The notes under the pieces were generated by a model. It did not search any database and was not told where the DNA came from. It saw only the letters and a program-made list of their open reading frames with translations. 64,000 nucleotides of DNA from Pseudomonadota bacterium. GTDB lineage: Bacteria; Pseudomonadota; Alphaproteobacteria; UBA8366. How positions within the stretch are numbered: the first letter of the stretch is position 1; each line of letters starts with the position of its first letter. Positions 28,680 to 37,488 of this stretch are shown piece after piece. The position numbers and the translations under genes were made by a program. The DNA is taken from contig JAYZAS010000001.1 of NCBI GenBank assembly GCA_036339585.1, positions 62,001 to 126,000 on the forward strand. The letters are read 5' to 3'.

Positions 28680-29114
28680 ATGTCACGTCTGATAGGTCTA
28701 CTGTTTACCGTCTGTCTTAGCTTCTCTGCTAATGCTGCTGAAATAAGTATTGATATGTTAAATAAACAAGGTCGCGACCGAAATGTTTATTCAAACCAAA
28801 TTGCGTATGTGTCCATTGGCGATACCGTTATTTGGAAGTCAAAAAGTAAGGGTCATAACGTCGAATTTATATTGAAAAACGGTGTTCCTGACGGCGTTAA
28901 AAAATTCAAATCAAGGCTGTCGAAAGATGCCAAGTACACATTCAAAGTTCCCGGCATTTATGCTTATTGGTGTACACCCCACAAAGCTATGGGCATGATA
29001 GGGTTTGTTGTGGTTGGTAAGGACAAATCCAACCTTGCGAAAATTAAAAAGGTTAAATTTGTAGGCAAATCGAAAAAATTAGCTAAAAAGCTGATAGCCA
29101 AATTAGAAAATTAA
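28680..29114 (+). CDS. Pseudoazurin-type blue copper protein 1
   Basis: 144 aa with a Sec signal peptide (cleavage after about SANA-A, residue 19-20). Copper ligands appear as His59 (GHNVEF), Cys98, His101 and Met106 in WCTPHKAMGM, the pseudoazurin spacing. A type 1 copper site in the periplasm carries one electron, commonly to nitrite or nitrous oxide reductase or peroxidases. The C-terminal 35 residues are a lysine-rich helical tail, as in pseudoazurins. No denitrification gene is in the window. Confidence 0.9.
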   Translation: MSRLIGLLFTVCLSFSANAAEISIDMLNKQGRDRNVYSNQIAYVSIGDTVIWKSKSKGHNVEFILKNGVPDGVKKFKSRLSKDAKYTFKVPGIYAYWCTPHKAMGMIGFVVVGKDKSNLAKIKKVKFVGKSKKLAKKLIAKLEN

Positions 29115-29135
29115 TAACGGTTGTTCATTAGGTAT

Positions 29136-29165
29136 TCTGTGCAGGCAAAACGAAGTCTGCACAGA
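29136..29165 (+). terminator. Hairpin downstream of pseudoazurin 1
   Basis: TCTGTGCAG (29136-29144) pairs perfectly with CTGCACAGA (29157-29165) around a 12-nt loop, 22 nt after the pseudoazurin stop. There is no T-run after it, so it may be a processing or stability hairpin rather than a simple intrinsic terminator. Confidence 0.5.
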
Positions 29166-29551
29166 TCCTTGGTCGTTTAAAAACTGCAACATTTTTTAGC
29201 CAGCTTATACGAAGAAAATGCCCCATGGTATGTGTTAGGCAATTCGACCCCTTCCCCTATAAACAATCGATATCAGATTAAGCAGCTAAAAAACTTGTAA
29301 GGCGGCTATCATATATTGTTCCTTCGAGAGGCAGCCGCTTTGTCTCGCCCCACACTCTTTTCCATTATGGCTACACGGCAAGTGTTGAGACCATTTATAA
29401 GTTTAGCCAGCCGGTAATTTTAGTTGTATTGCTACATTGGTCTATTTATTCAACATTTTACGCTCGGACGGTTTGCACAACCTACCAGTGCCAAAACAAT
29501 ATTGCCGCAAGCGTGAACGTACCGATACCCATGCGAGATATTCGTAAATAG
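29166..29551. other. Intergenic region, no gene seen
   Basis: About 390 bp between the hairpin and the converging phosphatase gene. Several stops in all frames; no RNA gene recognised. Confidence 0.5.
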
Positions 29552-29597
29552 AAAAATAGCCCCAATAGTAACAAGATTTTTCATACTTGAGGCTATT
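29552..29597 (-). terminator. Possible intrinsic terminator of the histidine phosphatase gene
   Basis: On the minus strand AATAGCC (29597-29591), which includes the stop codon, pairs with GGCTATT (29561-29555) and is followed by a short T-run. The loop is long (29 nt), so the call is moderate. Confidence 0.4.
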
Positions 29598-30168
29598 CTA
29601 GTGTTTGAATACTGCCAATTACAGAAAGTGATCCGTCAACTAATCTGTTCACGAAAATAATTTCTCCTGATTCAGGAGAAACGTCCGTCAAAGCCGCTAT
29701 GTTTACCTGATGGCTTACAAGGACTGTCGGTTTCTTGAGCGGCGCACTTCTCAACCATTTTAGTAACGCTTCGGTCTGGGTTCGCTCCCTATCCGGGTTT
29801 TCAAAAAATGAGTTGAGAGCAGGTAATTCCGCTACCTTTCCAAGATTAAACAATCTTGAAGTTTCTAAGCATCTACACCACTGGCTAGAATGTAGTATCG
29901 CCGTATCTATTTCATTTGCACGAAAAAGGCGTCCGATATTCTCCGCCTGCTGGCGACCCTCGTCACTTAGGTTACGCTGCGTTTTACAATCTTCCACGTC
30001 AAAGTCACTAGGATCACTAAAACCCGGTGCAAGAGCGTGCCGAATTAGAACGAAGTGATCGCCAGACTTTAGTTTGCTCCAAAGTGTATCCGCATATCCA
30101 ATATTATTACAGGCAAACAGGAAACATGCGGAAAGAAAAAATATTATGGATGGTTTCTTTATACACAT
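29593..30168 (-). CDS. Secreted histidine phosphatase superfamily protein
   Basis: 191 aa if started at ATG 30168, which gives a signal peptide (MCIKKPSIIFFLSACFLFAC); LFAC could be a lipobox, otherwise cleavage is after GYA. The frame extends to a GTG at 30249 with no ribosome-binding site. Catalytic pattern: VLIRHALAPG (phosphorylated His), SSQWCRCLETSR and LVSHQVNI (second His). Related periplasmic proteins act as broad phosphatases or in sugar-phosphate turnover; this one's substrate is unknown. Confidence 0.82.
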   Translation of the reverse strand: MCIKKPSIIFFLSACFLFACNNIGYADTLWSKLKSGDHFVLIRHALAPGFSDPSDFDVEDCKTQRNLSDEGRQQAENIGRLFRANEIDTAILHSSQWCRCLETSRLFNLGKVAELPALNSFFENPDRERTQTEALLKWLRSAPLKKPTVLVSHQVNIAALTDVSPESGEIIFVNRLVDGSLSVIGSIQTLE

Positions 30169-30290
30169 CAATTCAATAACTTGTTGATTAAAGTCTGTGA
30201 AAATTTCAAGTAGAGATTTTTTCCGTGAACCGTTTTGATTTATACTCACGTTAAAAAGGTTGGTTAGGTATGGTTAGAACTGTTCCTTAC

Positions 30291-31169
30291 TCAGGCACTC
30301 ATCGCATTTTTTGCTTCTTCTAGTCGCGATAGGGGCTTCTCCGAACCACCGATAATGCGGAATAAAGTTCGCGTCTCACTCAATTTGTAGTCTCGATAGG
30401 ATTGGTGCATGCTCTGCCTATTATCCCAAATTAACATGTCACCCAACTGCCATTGATGGCGATAAATAAACTCCGGCTTTAGCGTTAGCTCAAAAACTTT
30501 TGATATTAATTCTTGGCTCTCTTTTCCTTGCATTCCCAAAAAGTTTTTTAGCTTACCTTGGTGTAAATATATTGCCAGTTTTCCTGTATCGGGATGCCGC
30601 CTGACCAGGTCGTGGGTTACAGGTAAGTCTTCTATTAGTTTTTGAGATACCCCCAACTTGTGAGATACGGCTGTTGTTGATGAACCTTTAAAACCGTGGA
30701 TGCCTCTCAGTGACTTTAATTTTTTTTGCCACTCAGCTGATAATGATTCAAAGGCTGCAGCAGTATTGAAGACACCCGTGTCGCCACCTCCGCTTACCGG
30801 CATTTCAAGTGCATAAAGCGCAGTATACTTCGGTGGTTCTTGGCGGTTAACATGATCGCTATGCCAATAGGTAGAGTGATACACTCTTTTCCCCTCAGCA
30901 CTTTTAAACGTATTTGAGACGTAAGAAACCAATGGCTGTTCTTTACAGGCAAACTTAGTAAAGTTTTGTCGAGTAGGTTTTCCAAAGACACAAGCCGCAT
31001 TCACAAACATATCTGCGTCAAAATTTTGATTTTTTATAACTAAAGCCACATTTTCGGCTAAGGCGTTATTGAGGGTATTTTTCACCTCTCTATCCACCGG
31101 CTTTGAAAAATCTATACCACTTACTTCAGCGCCAATGTATTCAGATAATTTTTGTATCTTTATACCCAA
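30291..31169 (-). CDS. TauD/TfdA-family Fe(II)/2-oxoglutarate dioxygenase
   Basis: 292 aa. His103 and Asp105 (WHSDHVN) plus a distal His in IWDNRQSMHQS form the iron triad, and an Arg in RTLFRI would bind 2-oxoglutarate. The family hydroxylates taurine, alkylsulfonates, phenoxyacetates or sulfate esters. TTG is the start: GGAGG sits 7 nt upstream, and the protein begins MGIKIQKLSE as is normal. In this genome sulfite released from a sulfonate could feed the Apr/Sat route at 52-57 kb, but TauD membership alone does not prove the substrate. Confidence 0.88.
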   Translation of the reverse strand: MGIKIQKLSEYIGAEVSGIDFSKPVDREVKNTLNNALAENVALVIKNQNFDADMFVNAACVFGKPTRQNFTKFACKEQPLVSYVSNTFKSAEGKRVYHSTYWHSDHVNRQEPPKYTALYALEMPVSGGGDTGVFNTAAAFESLSAEWQKKLKSLRGIHGFKGSSTTAVSHKLGVSQKLIEDLPVTHDLVRRHPDTGKLAIYLHQGKLKNFLGMQGKESQELISKVFELTLKPEFIYRHQWQLGDMLIWDNRQSMHQSYRDYKLSETRTLFRIIGGSEKPLSRLEEAKNAMSA

Positions 31170-31309
31170 TTAAATACCTCCGTTCATGCCTCCCCGTTTC
31201 TTGCAGCGAGAAGGATCAGATATCAGGTCAAGGTGTCATCTTTTAAAATCAAAGCTTGGCATTCTAAGTTTTGGTTCCGACTGTTCTTATTCTTCTTCGA
31301 TTTGTACTG

Positions 31310-31717
31310 CTAAGACGAGGAAACGTGTTTACAAATCGATTTTAAAACTATCTCCATTAAGGATACGGGGGGTGGATACCTCCACTTCGGGTTTGCAGGC
31401 TTGGTACTTCGCCCGGTATCACGGCCCATTGGCTTTATGTAGTGTACATACCTTAAATTCTGCACTCGAAATAAGTTACAATCACCCTTGATATATGCTT
31501 TAGAGGACAAAATCCCTTGTCCCGTTGGCCTTAGATAATCGACCAAAGACCAGAAATAAACGTATCCATCCTTTTCCCTAATTCTTTCAAAATCCACATA
31601 TGCCGTCCCCTTAGAGTTTTCAAAAGTCCTCGTCCATTTTGCAGATGAAGCAGATGCACATATACCTGTTATTGAAAAGGTGAAGGTAAGGATGAGTGTG
31701 AGTATGATATTTTGCAT
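31310..31717 (-). CDS. Small secreted protein, adhesin E-like, intact paralogue
   Basis: 135 aa with signal peptide (cleavage near SASSA). The core pattern KWTRTF...GTAYVDFERIREKDGYVYFWSL...GDCNLFR...YVHYIKPMG...WRYPPP ends with a short Cys-containing helix (KSICK). It resembles small exported proteins often called surface-adhesin protein E-like; function unknown. A second copy at 35725-36109 has the same architecture but is frameshifted. Confidence 0.72.
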   Translation of the reverse strand: MQNIILTLILTFTFSITGICASASSAKWTRTFENSKGTAYVDFERIREKDGYVYFWSLVDYLRPTGQGILSSKAYIKGDCNLFRVQNLRYVHYIKPMGRDTGRSTKPANPKWRYPPPVSLMEIVLKSICKHVSSS

Positions 31718-31921
31718 GGACTACATTCTAGACACAAACCTGAAAAAAACCAAAGCACCCCAGTGACAATGTTTTACGAATACCGACATCTATCGCACTA
31801 TGTTTTAAAAGTCTCCTATTGAAAAAGGATAAATCTATGATGCGTGCGCCAAAACATTTGTATAAATTAAACATTCTCATTATTTAACCCGTGATTGTTT
31901 TTGCACTTTTTGGATCGTACG

Positions 31922-32779
31922 ATGAAAGTAAATTTTAAGCTAGTTTGCGTTGCCCTAGTAGGTGTATTCACTGTTGGCCCAGCTAATGCTGACATAATTT
32001 CAACAACACTTTCGTGCCAGCAGGCTAGCACCCGTGTGGGGACCTATCGACTTACTTGGAATGCTGAGTATAAAATCGATAAATCGCGCAAGATAGTCTT
32101 AGGGATGCGGAATTTCAATTTCAGCGACGGACGCCCAGACGGGCGTTATATAGAAGTTCGAGGGAATTCGAGGGTTACATTTTTCAAAAATGGAACGTTG
32201 AAGTATCTAAAATACGAACGATACAACGATATGAATCGGTTAAATCGATTTGAATTTTACGAAATGATGTACCAATTGCAGAAGGATGGAAAATTATTTG
32301 CTAAATGTAGCATCAAAGGTACTCGCATATTGAGCCGAAAAACGGTTTCGAATCCGCCTTCCAATCCCGCGCCTTTGAAATTTTCTGGCGAATTTATACC
32401 GCAAAAGCCTAAGCCCCTCAAAACAACGTCCAATGATACTGCTCGTTACATATCAAAAACATGGCAATCTGAATGGACAAACCCTAATGGAAGTAAGAGT
32501 ACGACAAATATTGTATTACACAACATCCCAGGAACCGATGGCCGGGTTGGTAGCTATGATTGGAGTAATGGCCGTTTCATAGGAGCCTACGAAAATAATG
32601 GAACGCGGTTTGCGGGACAATGGGTCCAAGACAAGAGCAGTCAGCGTTGCCAGAATAGCGTAAATGGAAGTTTTTATCATGGGAAAGTTTGGTTCCAAGT
32701 TGAAGGATCGAGGACATTTTTTGGGAAATGGGGGTATTGCAACGATACGCCGGGGTTGGACTGGCAGGGATGGCGTTAA
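31922..32779 (+). CDS. Secreted protein of unknown function
   Basis: 285 aa with a clear signal peptide (MKVNFKLVCVALVGVFTVG, cleavage after PANA). The ATG at 31922 is preferred to a frame-open ATG at 31895 because it starts the signal peptide and has GGA 7 nt upstream. Middle region is low in recognisable motifs with a proline-rich linker near 155-180. The C-terminal 100 residues contain aromatic-Gly repeats (NGRFIGAYENNG, FAGQWVQD, GSFYHGKVWF) reminiscent of MORN-like beta hairpins and end with a Cys pair. Not recognised. Confidence 0.65.
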   Translation: MKVNFKLVCVALVGVFTVGPANADIISTTLSCQQASTRVGTYRLTWNAEYKIDKSRKIVLGMRNFNFSDGRPDGRYIEVRGNSRVTFFKNGTLKYLKYERYNDMNRLNRFEFYEMMYQLQKDGKLFAKCSIKGTRILSRKTVSNPPSNPAPLKFSGEFIPQKPKPLKTTSNDTARYISKTWQSEWTNPNGSKSTTNIVLHNIPGTDGRVGSYDWSNGRFIGAYENNGTRFAGQWVQDKSSQRCQNSVNGSFYHGKVWFQVEGSRTFFGKWGYCNDTPGLDWQGWR

Positions 32780-33126
32780 TATTCAGACACCCTCATCATT
32801 CCTTAGACTTAGAGCGCCCAGTAGTTATGTAAATCCTCCCGCATCTAATGCGCGGTTAGTCTTTAACGGTTATAGATTTCAATAAACTGGCTTCGAGGGA
32901 ATTGTCCTAGTCGGTGAGTTACGGCGGGTAGCACATTTAATTTGACCTAGATCGCAATCGAATAATTATTATATACAGCCCGGGAGTAACCTAACTAAGG
33001 GAAATCTCTGCCCTATTGAACTGCCAATATGAAAGGTCTCAACGGACTTATAGAGAACCAAAACCCCATCAAACTCCAATGAAATATATAAGTGTAGGTT
33101 GAATTCGTGGAAATTTTATTTTTGTA
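32780..33126. other. Intergenic region, no gene seen
   Basis: About 350 bp between two plus-strand genes. No RNA gene, repeat or convincing terminator. Confidence 0.5.
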
Positions 33127-33576
33127 ATGGTTAAAGTGTATGTTGATGCTGATGCCTGTCCTGTGAAAGAAGAGGTAGAACGTGTAACAACACGGCACCA
33201 ACTTGAAACTTGTCTGGTGTGCGATGGCGGAATACGCCCATCTCTGAATCCTCTTGTTCAGCTTGTTGTTGTTACACAGGGTGCAGACGCCGCCGATGAT
33301 TGGATTGCTAACCACATCGGTGAACGAGACATATGCGTGACCAATGATATTCCCCTCGCCGCGCGATGCCTCAAACACGGTGCCTTCGCAATAAGACCTA
33401 ACGGTAATGTTTTCACGGATGATAATATCGGTACGGCACTTGCTACGCGGGCAATTAAGGAAGGAATACGCGAAACTGGCGAAATGACTGGTGGCCCCCG
33501 CCCTTTTAGCAAGGCGGATCGGTCTAAATTTCTAGAACGAATGGAAATGATTGTTCAAAAAGCCGTAAAGCTCTAG
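33127..33576 (+). CDS. YaiI/YqxD family protein (DUF188)
   Basis: 149 aa. MVKVYVDADACPVK at the N-terminus, DIPLAARCLKHGA in the middle and GGPRPFSKADRS near the end are the family signatures. The fold is PIN-like with conserved acidic residues; nuclease activity is suspected, not proven. Full length. Confidence 0.92.
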   Translation: MVKVYVDADACPVKEEVERVTTRHQLETCLVCDGGIRPSLNPLVQLVVVTQGADAADDWIANHIGERDICVTNDIPLAARCLKHGAFAIRPNGNVFTDDNIGTALATRAIKEGIRETGEMTGGPRPFSKADRSKFLERMEMIVQKAVKL

Positions 33577-33754
33577 CCCCACGGGTTTTCTCGACAGGAA
33601 CAGATTTTATTCTGACGCCCGTCATTGACGTTTTGACTTTTTATTATTTTATTACTTGCTCACTCTTTTTCTCTTACCTATTAATTTAACACAAAATTTC
33701 CTAAATGCGCACTCCGAGCCAACTTAGTCTTATCCCGTCCACAACCGAGTATTT

Positions 33755-34159
33755 CTATATGCCGGCCTTTTGTGCCTTGGCCCGAAGGCGTTCTGCTGAT
33801 TTGGATGCATCTGTAATGAAGCGCTCATGGGTTCCAATACCAACTTCATCAAATTCGTCTCTTACAAAAATATCAAAAGTGATACGACGACGGTGGATTG
33901 ATTTAACGGTAGCAGTCACGTCTACTGACATGTCTTTTAAAGTAGCTCCTATGTGAGAAATATTAACCTGTGTTCCGACTGAGTCCTCACCTTCCTCGGC
34001 AAACTCAAGTATATACAATTTACAAGTTTGCTCGATGTCTCGAATCATTTCCGGCGTGGCGTAGACGTCAAATTCCCCTCCAGCGACTGTTATGGTACGT
34101 TCTTTGTTCACAATGATACGCCGGGTGGTGGTATTCCCTTCTTTAAAATTGGATTTCAT
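33755..34159 (-). CDS. Hotdog-fold thioesterase, FlK-like
   Basis: 134 aa. The EFDVYATPEMIRDIEQTCKL helix, GTQVNISHIGATLKDM strand-turn and VRDEFDEVGIGTHERF ending are the pattern of the fluoroacetyl-CoA thioesterase-like hotdog group. It most likely hydrolyses an acyl-CoA as a housekeeping enzyme; nothing indicates fluoroacetate metabolism. Start MKSNFKEGN is supported by GAGAGGG upstream. Stand-alone. Confidence 0.85.
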   Translation of the reverse strand: MKSNFKEGNTTTRRIIVNKERTITVAGGEFDVYATPEMIRDIEQTCKLYILEFAEEGEDSVGTQVNISHIGATLKDMSVDVTATVKSIHRRRITFDIFVRDEFDEVGIGTHERFITDASKSAERLRAKAQKAGI

Positions 34160-34478
34160 ACAAATCCCTCTCTCGAAACAAATGATTGGGTGCGTTCCAT
34201 CTCAAGTTATTTTTCAGGTAAAATTTTTTTGATATTAAACATTTTCTCTTCAGCTTGAAAACAACTCTTCAAAAGAAACAGCTTTGTCCGTCAATGGAGT
34301 GTTAGCATGACAGGAATGAAGGATTCGTTTGCCTTTGGAGGAACAGATGAGGACTGAATTGAAGGCCCAAGAAAATACTGATAATAGGATATGAGGCTGT
34401 GGTCCAATAAACTAAAACCTAACGGGTCTAATAATATTAAAATATAGGTAAGGAGATATCGATTTATTAAAAATGAGA
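34160..34478. other. Intergenic region, no gene seen
   Basis: About 320 bp, AT-rich. Holds the thioesterase promoter and the 3' end region of pseudoazurin 2; nothing else recognised. Confidence 0.45.
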
Positions 34479-34910
34479 TTAGTTAGAACCAGGCTGCGCC
34501 ATTCTAACCAATCGTTTCAGAACCGAAGACGCAACACGAGACAATTGAGTTTCTTTTATTTTCTCAATATTATCAAAATTATTTCCAACCACGATTAACC
34601 CCAGCATTCCCATATTTGCATGGGGCGTGCAACCGTACAAATAAACTCCAGGCGTTCCAAAAGTTATGGTGTGAACTGCATCTATTTCTGATGTTTTTGG
34701 AAGCGGGTGCATTTTTGGGCCCGCAAAAAACTCTACATTATGCCCCTCATTCTCTGGCAACCATTCGATGGTATCTCCAACATTAATTCGAGCAATCTCA
34801 ATACTATACGAATCATCTTCCGTGAACTTGATTTTCAAGACTTCCCCAAAACTGTTGGAGGATAAAATCAGCATACATACGACTGTGGAAATGGTGAGCA
34901 GTATTTTCAT
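34479..34910 (-). CDS. Pseudoazurin-type blue copper protein 2
   Basis: 143 aa with signal peptide (cleavage near SFG-E, residue 22-23). Ligands His57 (GHNVEF), Cys94, His97 and Met102 in YGCTPHANMGM are complete. It differs from copy 1 mainly in the region between the His and Cys ligands and in its less basic C-terminal tail, which suggests a different redox partner. Confidence 0.88.
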   Translation of the reverse strand: MKILLTISTVVCMLILSSNSFGEVLKIKFTEDDSYSIEIARINVGDTIEWLPENEGHNVEFFAGPKMHPLPKTSEIDAVHTITFGTPGVYLYGCTPHANMGMLGLIVVGNNFDNIEKIKETQLSRVASSVLKRLVRMAQPGSN

Positions 34911-35241
34911 TTTGGCCTTCGAAAAGGATTAGTGAGTCAAAGAAAGAATCCACGCGTATCAAATACTAGGGATTATGCACCTGCTCTCTGCAAATGGATA
35001 CCACTTGCAAAACAGGAGACTGTCACTAGCTTACACCATTTTAGTTTATTGTATGGGAATGAATAACGCATCCGGATGTAAATCCTTCAACCTTTGAATT
35101 TGCTGCCCTCATCGTTCAACGTTACGTTCTTATTCATTATTGAATTGGATAATATCCTGGGCTTATTTTATCTGTTTGTTCGCGGTGGATTTTTTTGAAG
35201 AATGCCCTTGAATGACATACACATCCGAGGAGTTATATCTA
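34911..35241. other. Divergent intergenic region
   Basis: About 330 bp between pseudoazurin 2 (minus) and a small membrane protein (plus). No gene seen; GAGGAG at 35227-35232 is the ribosome-binding site for the GTG at 35242. Confidence 0.45.
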
Positions 35242-35475
35242 GTGACACTGAAACGCTTCTTTTTTGGAATTTGGCTTACTCTTTCCGTTGTATGGGTCTG
35301 TGGAATCGCCGCTGCTACATATGATGGAATAGAAGACATCACTTTCGTCGCAGATGAACTGGGTCCATTATACTACCTCTTTCCCGTTGCTTTGATTATA
35401 CTTCCACCTTTAATCTTAGGCGCAATTTTAAAGTTTATTGCTTGGATTGTTGAGGGATTAAACCTTTACAAATAA
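35242..35475 (+). CDS. Small two-pass membrane protein, unknown
   Basis: 77 aa with two membrane segments (about 6-26 and 44-66) and a short charged loop (DGIEDITFVADE). The GTG start was chosen for its strong GAGGAG site 9 nt upstream; an ATG at 35212 gives 10 more residues. No family recognised. Confidence 0.6.
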   Translation: MTLKRFFFGIWLTLSVVWVCGIAAATYDGIEDITFVADELGPLYYLFPVALIILPPLILGAILKFIAWIVEGLNLYK

Positions 35476-35488
35476 ATTCCGCTTTCTA

Positions 35489-35656
35489 TTGGATGATGGA
35501 ACTGAATTGAAACAACAAGCTAAAGGTAGTTTAAGGAAGCTCGATTTTGAGAGAATCGACTGCTCTGATCTTCTCCACGGTGACCGAATAGTTCGGACGA
35601 TTGATTATAATGGGTTGCTGCCCTTACTCGGCTTATTTTGGTTCTGGAACGCGTAG
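35489..35656 (+). CDS. Possible short ORF or gene remnant
   Basis: 55 codons from a TTG, with protein-like composition (LDDGTELKQQ..., SDLLHGDRIVRTIDYNG, ending LGLFWFWNA). There is no clear ribosome-binding site. It could be a small gene translated with the preceding one, or a decayed fragment. Confidence 0.2.
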   Translation: MDDGTELKQQAKGSLRKLDFERIDCSDLLHGDRIVRTIDYNGLLPLLGLFWFWNA

Positions 35657-35724
35657 AATAGAGAATAAGCTTTTATCTGTTTATCAAAAAATCATACCAA
35701 CCCTAATGTTGTAAGTAAAAGGGG

Positions 35725-36109
35725 TTATTGTGCGCAGACTGCTTTGAGGATGGTTTCATTCACAGAGTTAGGAGGAGGATATTGCCATTCTGGGTTTTTA
35801 GGATTGCTTGCTTCACCAACATCCCTACCCATAGGTTGTGTGATGAACGTAATTCAAAATCTTAATCCGAAATAATTTACAGTCACCTTGGTTATATGCT
35901 TTGCCAGACAACAACCCATATTTGTTTGGTTTCAATAAATCCTTCAAATCCCACCAATAAACATACCCATCAACTTTCCGTATTCTCTCAAGGTCGATAT
36001 AGTAGGTGTTTCCATTCGTATCCTTTATCACCTTCGTCCATTTCGCATAAGACGGGGATGAAAGTGCCACTATGAACATCAGTGACAGTATGAGAACCAG
36101 TTTCTTCAT
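35725..36109 (-). pseudogene. Frameshifted adhesin E-like secreted protein, paralogue of 31310-31717
   Basis: The open frame from ATG 36109 stops after 94 codons at 35825 (ending YVHHTTYG). In the next frame the sequence continues QPMGRDVGEASNP, then WQYPPP, and ends AVCAQ at 35725, exactly the part of the intact paralogue that is missing. The shift lies at a CA dinucleotide run (TGTGTG at 35837-35842 on the plus strand), and adding two bases would restore the frame and the paralogue's spacing. Signal peptide MKKLVLILSLMF... is almost identical to that of the adjacent MORN protein. Either a slippage mutation or an assembly error. Confidence 0.7.
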
Positions 36110-36112
36110 TAC

Positions 36113-36640
36113 CTATTTGGCCTTCACACCGTTCTTGAAGGTGCCGGTATATTTCTCCCACGCACTTCCGTCTTTCCAGTAGTAGACCCATGGACCTTCT
36201 TCCTTACCGTCCTTGTAGTTTCCTTTGCTCCATAGTTGTCCGTTTTCGTAGAACCTGACCCAAGGACCTTCTTCCTCATCGTTCTTGAGAGTTCCTTTGG
36301 ACCATAACTGTCCGTTTTTGTGGTAAGTGACCCAAGGACCATCCCACTTGCCGTCCTTGTAGTTTGTTTTAAGGAATAACTGTCCGTTTTTGTAGTAACG
36401 TATATAAGGACCGTCTTTCTTACCGTTCTTAAATGTCCCCTGCGTTTTCCCCGTGGTCTTACCTGTGAAAGGAACATCGGTGCGTTTCCTATAATAAAGA
36501 CCTCCCCGTTTCACCAAATCCTTTTCATCAATTACAGGACAATTCCATCCGGTGAATTTACATATCAACCCTTCTGCATAAGACGGGGATGACAACATCA
36601 CAGTGAAAATCAGTGACAGTATGAGAATAGGTTTCCGCAT
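36113..36640 (-). CDS. Secreted MORN/YwqK-type repeat protein
   Basis: 175 aa with a signal peptide (cleavage after PSYA). It contains consecutive units of about 24 residues with the pattern GPW-x-x-Y-x-x-NGQL, i.e. MORN-like beta hairpins as found in YwqK-type proteins. Such repeats mediate protein or lipid contact; no enzymatic role is implied. Its stop is 3 nt before the ATG of the frameshifted gene, and both share nearly the same signal-peptide DNA. Confidence 0.78.
   Translation of the reverse strand: MRKPILILSLIFTVMLSSPSYAEGLICKFTGWNCPVIDEKDLVKRGGLYYRKRTDVPFTGKTTGKTQGTFKNGKKDGPYIRYYKNGQLFLKTNYKDGKWDGPWVTYHKNGQLWSKGTLKNDEEEGPWVRFYENGQLWSKGNYKDGKEEGPWVYYWKDGSAWEKYTGTFKNGVKAK
36131..36440 (-). 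repeat. 72-nt tandem coding repeats
   Basis: The TGTCCG core recurs at 36237, 36309 and 36381, exactly 72 nt apart, with degenerate flanking copies. Each unit encodes 24 residues of the MORN protein. Confidence 0.7.
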
Positions 36641-36950
36641 TTAAATCACCTGTTTCGGAACAACTGGAATACTAACCCTTATAAATAGTTTTATGGAAGA
36701 CATACTTACTCCCAGAAACGTCTCTCGCAGACAACAAAAACTAACAGAAACTTCGTCAGTCTCAACAGTCCCAAACGGATAGTAAACGGGTTAATGTTGA
36801 TCCTGTTGCAAGGGTCAAAATTTCACTAAATGATCACAATGGAAAATCCAAAGTACCCCTAAAAAAACTATTCCACGGTTACCGACCGCTTCGGAACGGT
36901 GATCATATATGTTCCTAACTTAACACCCTTTGTATTTCTTACGGATACAT
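36641..36950. other. Intergenic region, no firm gene
   Basis: About 310 bp. A minus-strand 68-codon frame (36868-37074) with protein-like C-terminus extends into it but overlaps the DUF2784 gene; not called. Confidence 0.35.
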
Positions 36951-37340
36951 TCAAGGACGAGATCTTTTTGGTGGGAAGATCCACCACATAAGTAATGTCC
37001 ATCCCAAGAAAATACAGTACAAAATGAAAAATATATGTGTTGGCAAGTCCCAATAGATTAATCGGTGGATCCAATGCCCAATGAATGACTCAGGTTGAGT
37101 GATCCCACGTAGAATATTTTCAAGATAGGTAAGTGGGCAGGTCGTTCCTAATATAGTTTCAAGCGTTACAAACATCATCATCCCACAGTGAGATATTCTA
37201 AATTTCACGTTTGAAGTCCAACCCCAATTGGCAGTGTAACCAATCGGTATTAGAAAAAAACCAGAGGTGATAAAAATTACAATGCAAAAATGAACTGCCA
37301 GAACAATGTCGGCAAAAAATACAATCACCGTTTTTCCCAT
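36951..37340 (-). CDS. DUF2784 family membrane protein
   Basis: 129 aa from ATG 37340 (MGKTVIVFFADIVLAVHF). DIVLAVHFCIVIF at the N-terminus, TCPLTYLEN in the middle, and FIGHWIHRLIYWDLP are the DUF2784 pattern. Three to four membrane segments. The frame is open upstream to 37622, but that part overlaps the opposite-strand secreted protein and has no similarity to the family. Function unknown. Confidence 0.78.
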   Translation of the reverse strand: MGKTVIVFFADIVLAVHFCIVIFITSGFFLIPIGYTANWGWTSNVKFRISHCGMMMFVTLETILGTTCPLTYLENILRGITQPESFIGHWIHRLIYWDLPTHIFFILYCIFLGWTLLMWWIFPPKRSRP

Positions 37341-37488
37341 GCAACATTTTCCAAGGTTGGCCCAAAGTAGGAAAATAGTATGACAGAGAATATTTGGAAC
37401 GGGTATAGCAAATAGGATGTGGGTGTAGGCACCTTTGGTCCTCGCCCCTCCCTTACTCAAAAATTTAAAATCCGCTATAGTCATACCT

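Noticed and set aside
36868-37074. 68-codon minus-strand frame with C-terminus resembling the GlmS ending (SVTVE)
   Set aside because: It overlaps the DUF2784 gene in another frame, has no ribosome-binding site and only a five-residue match to GlmS, which is likely chance.
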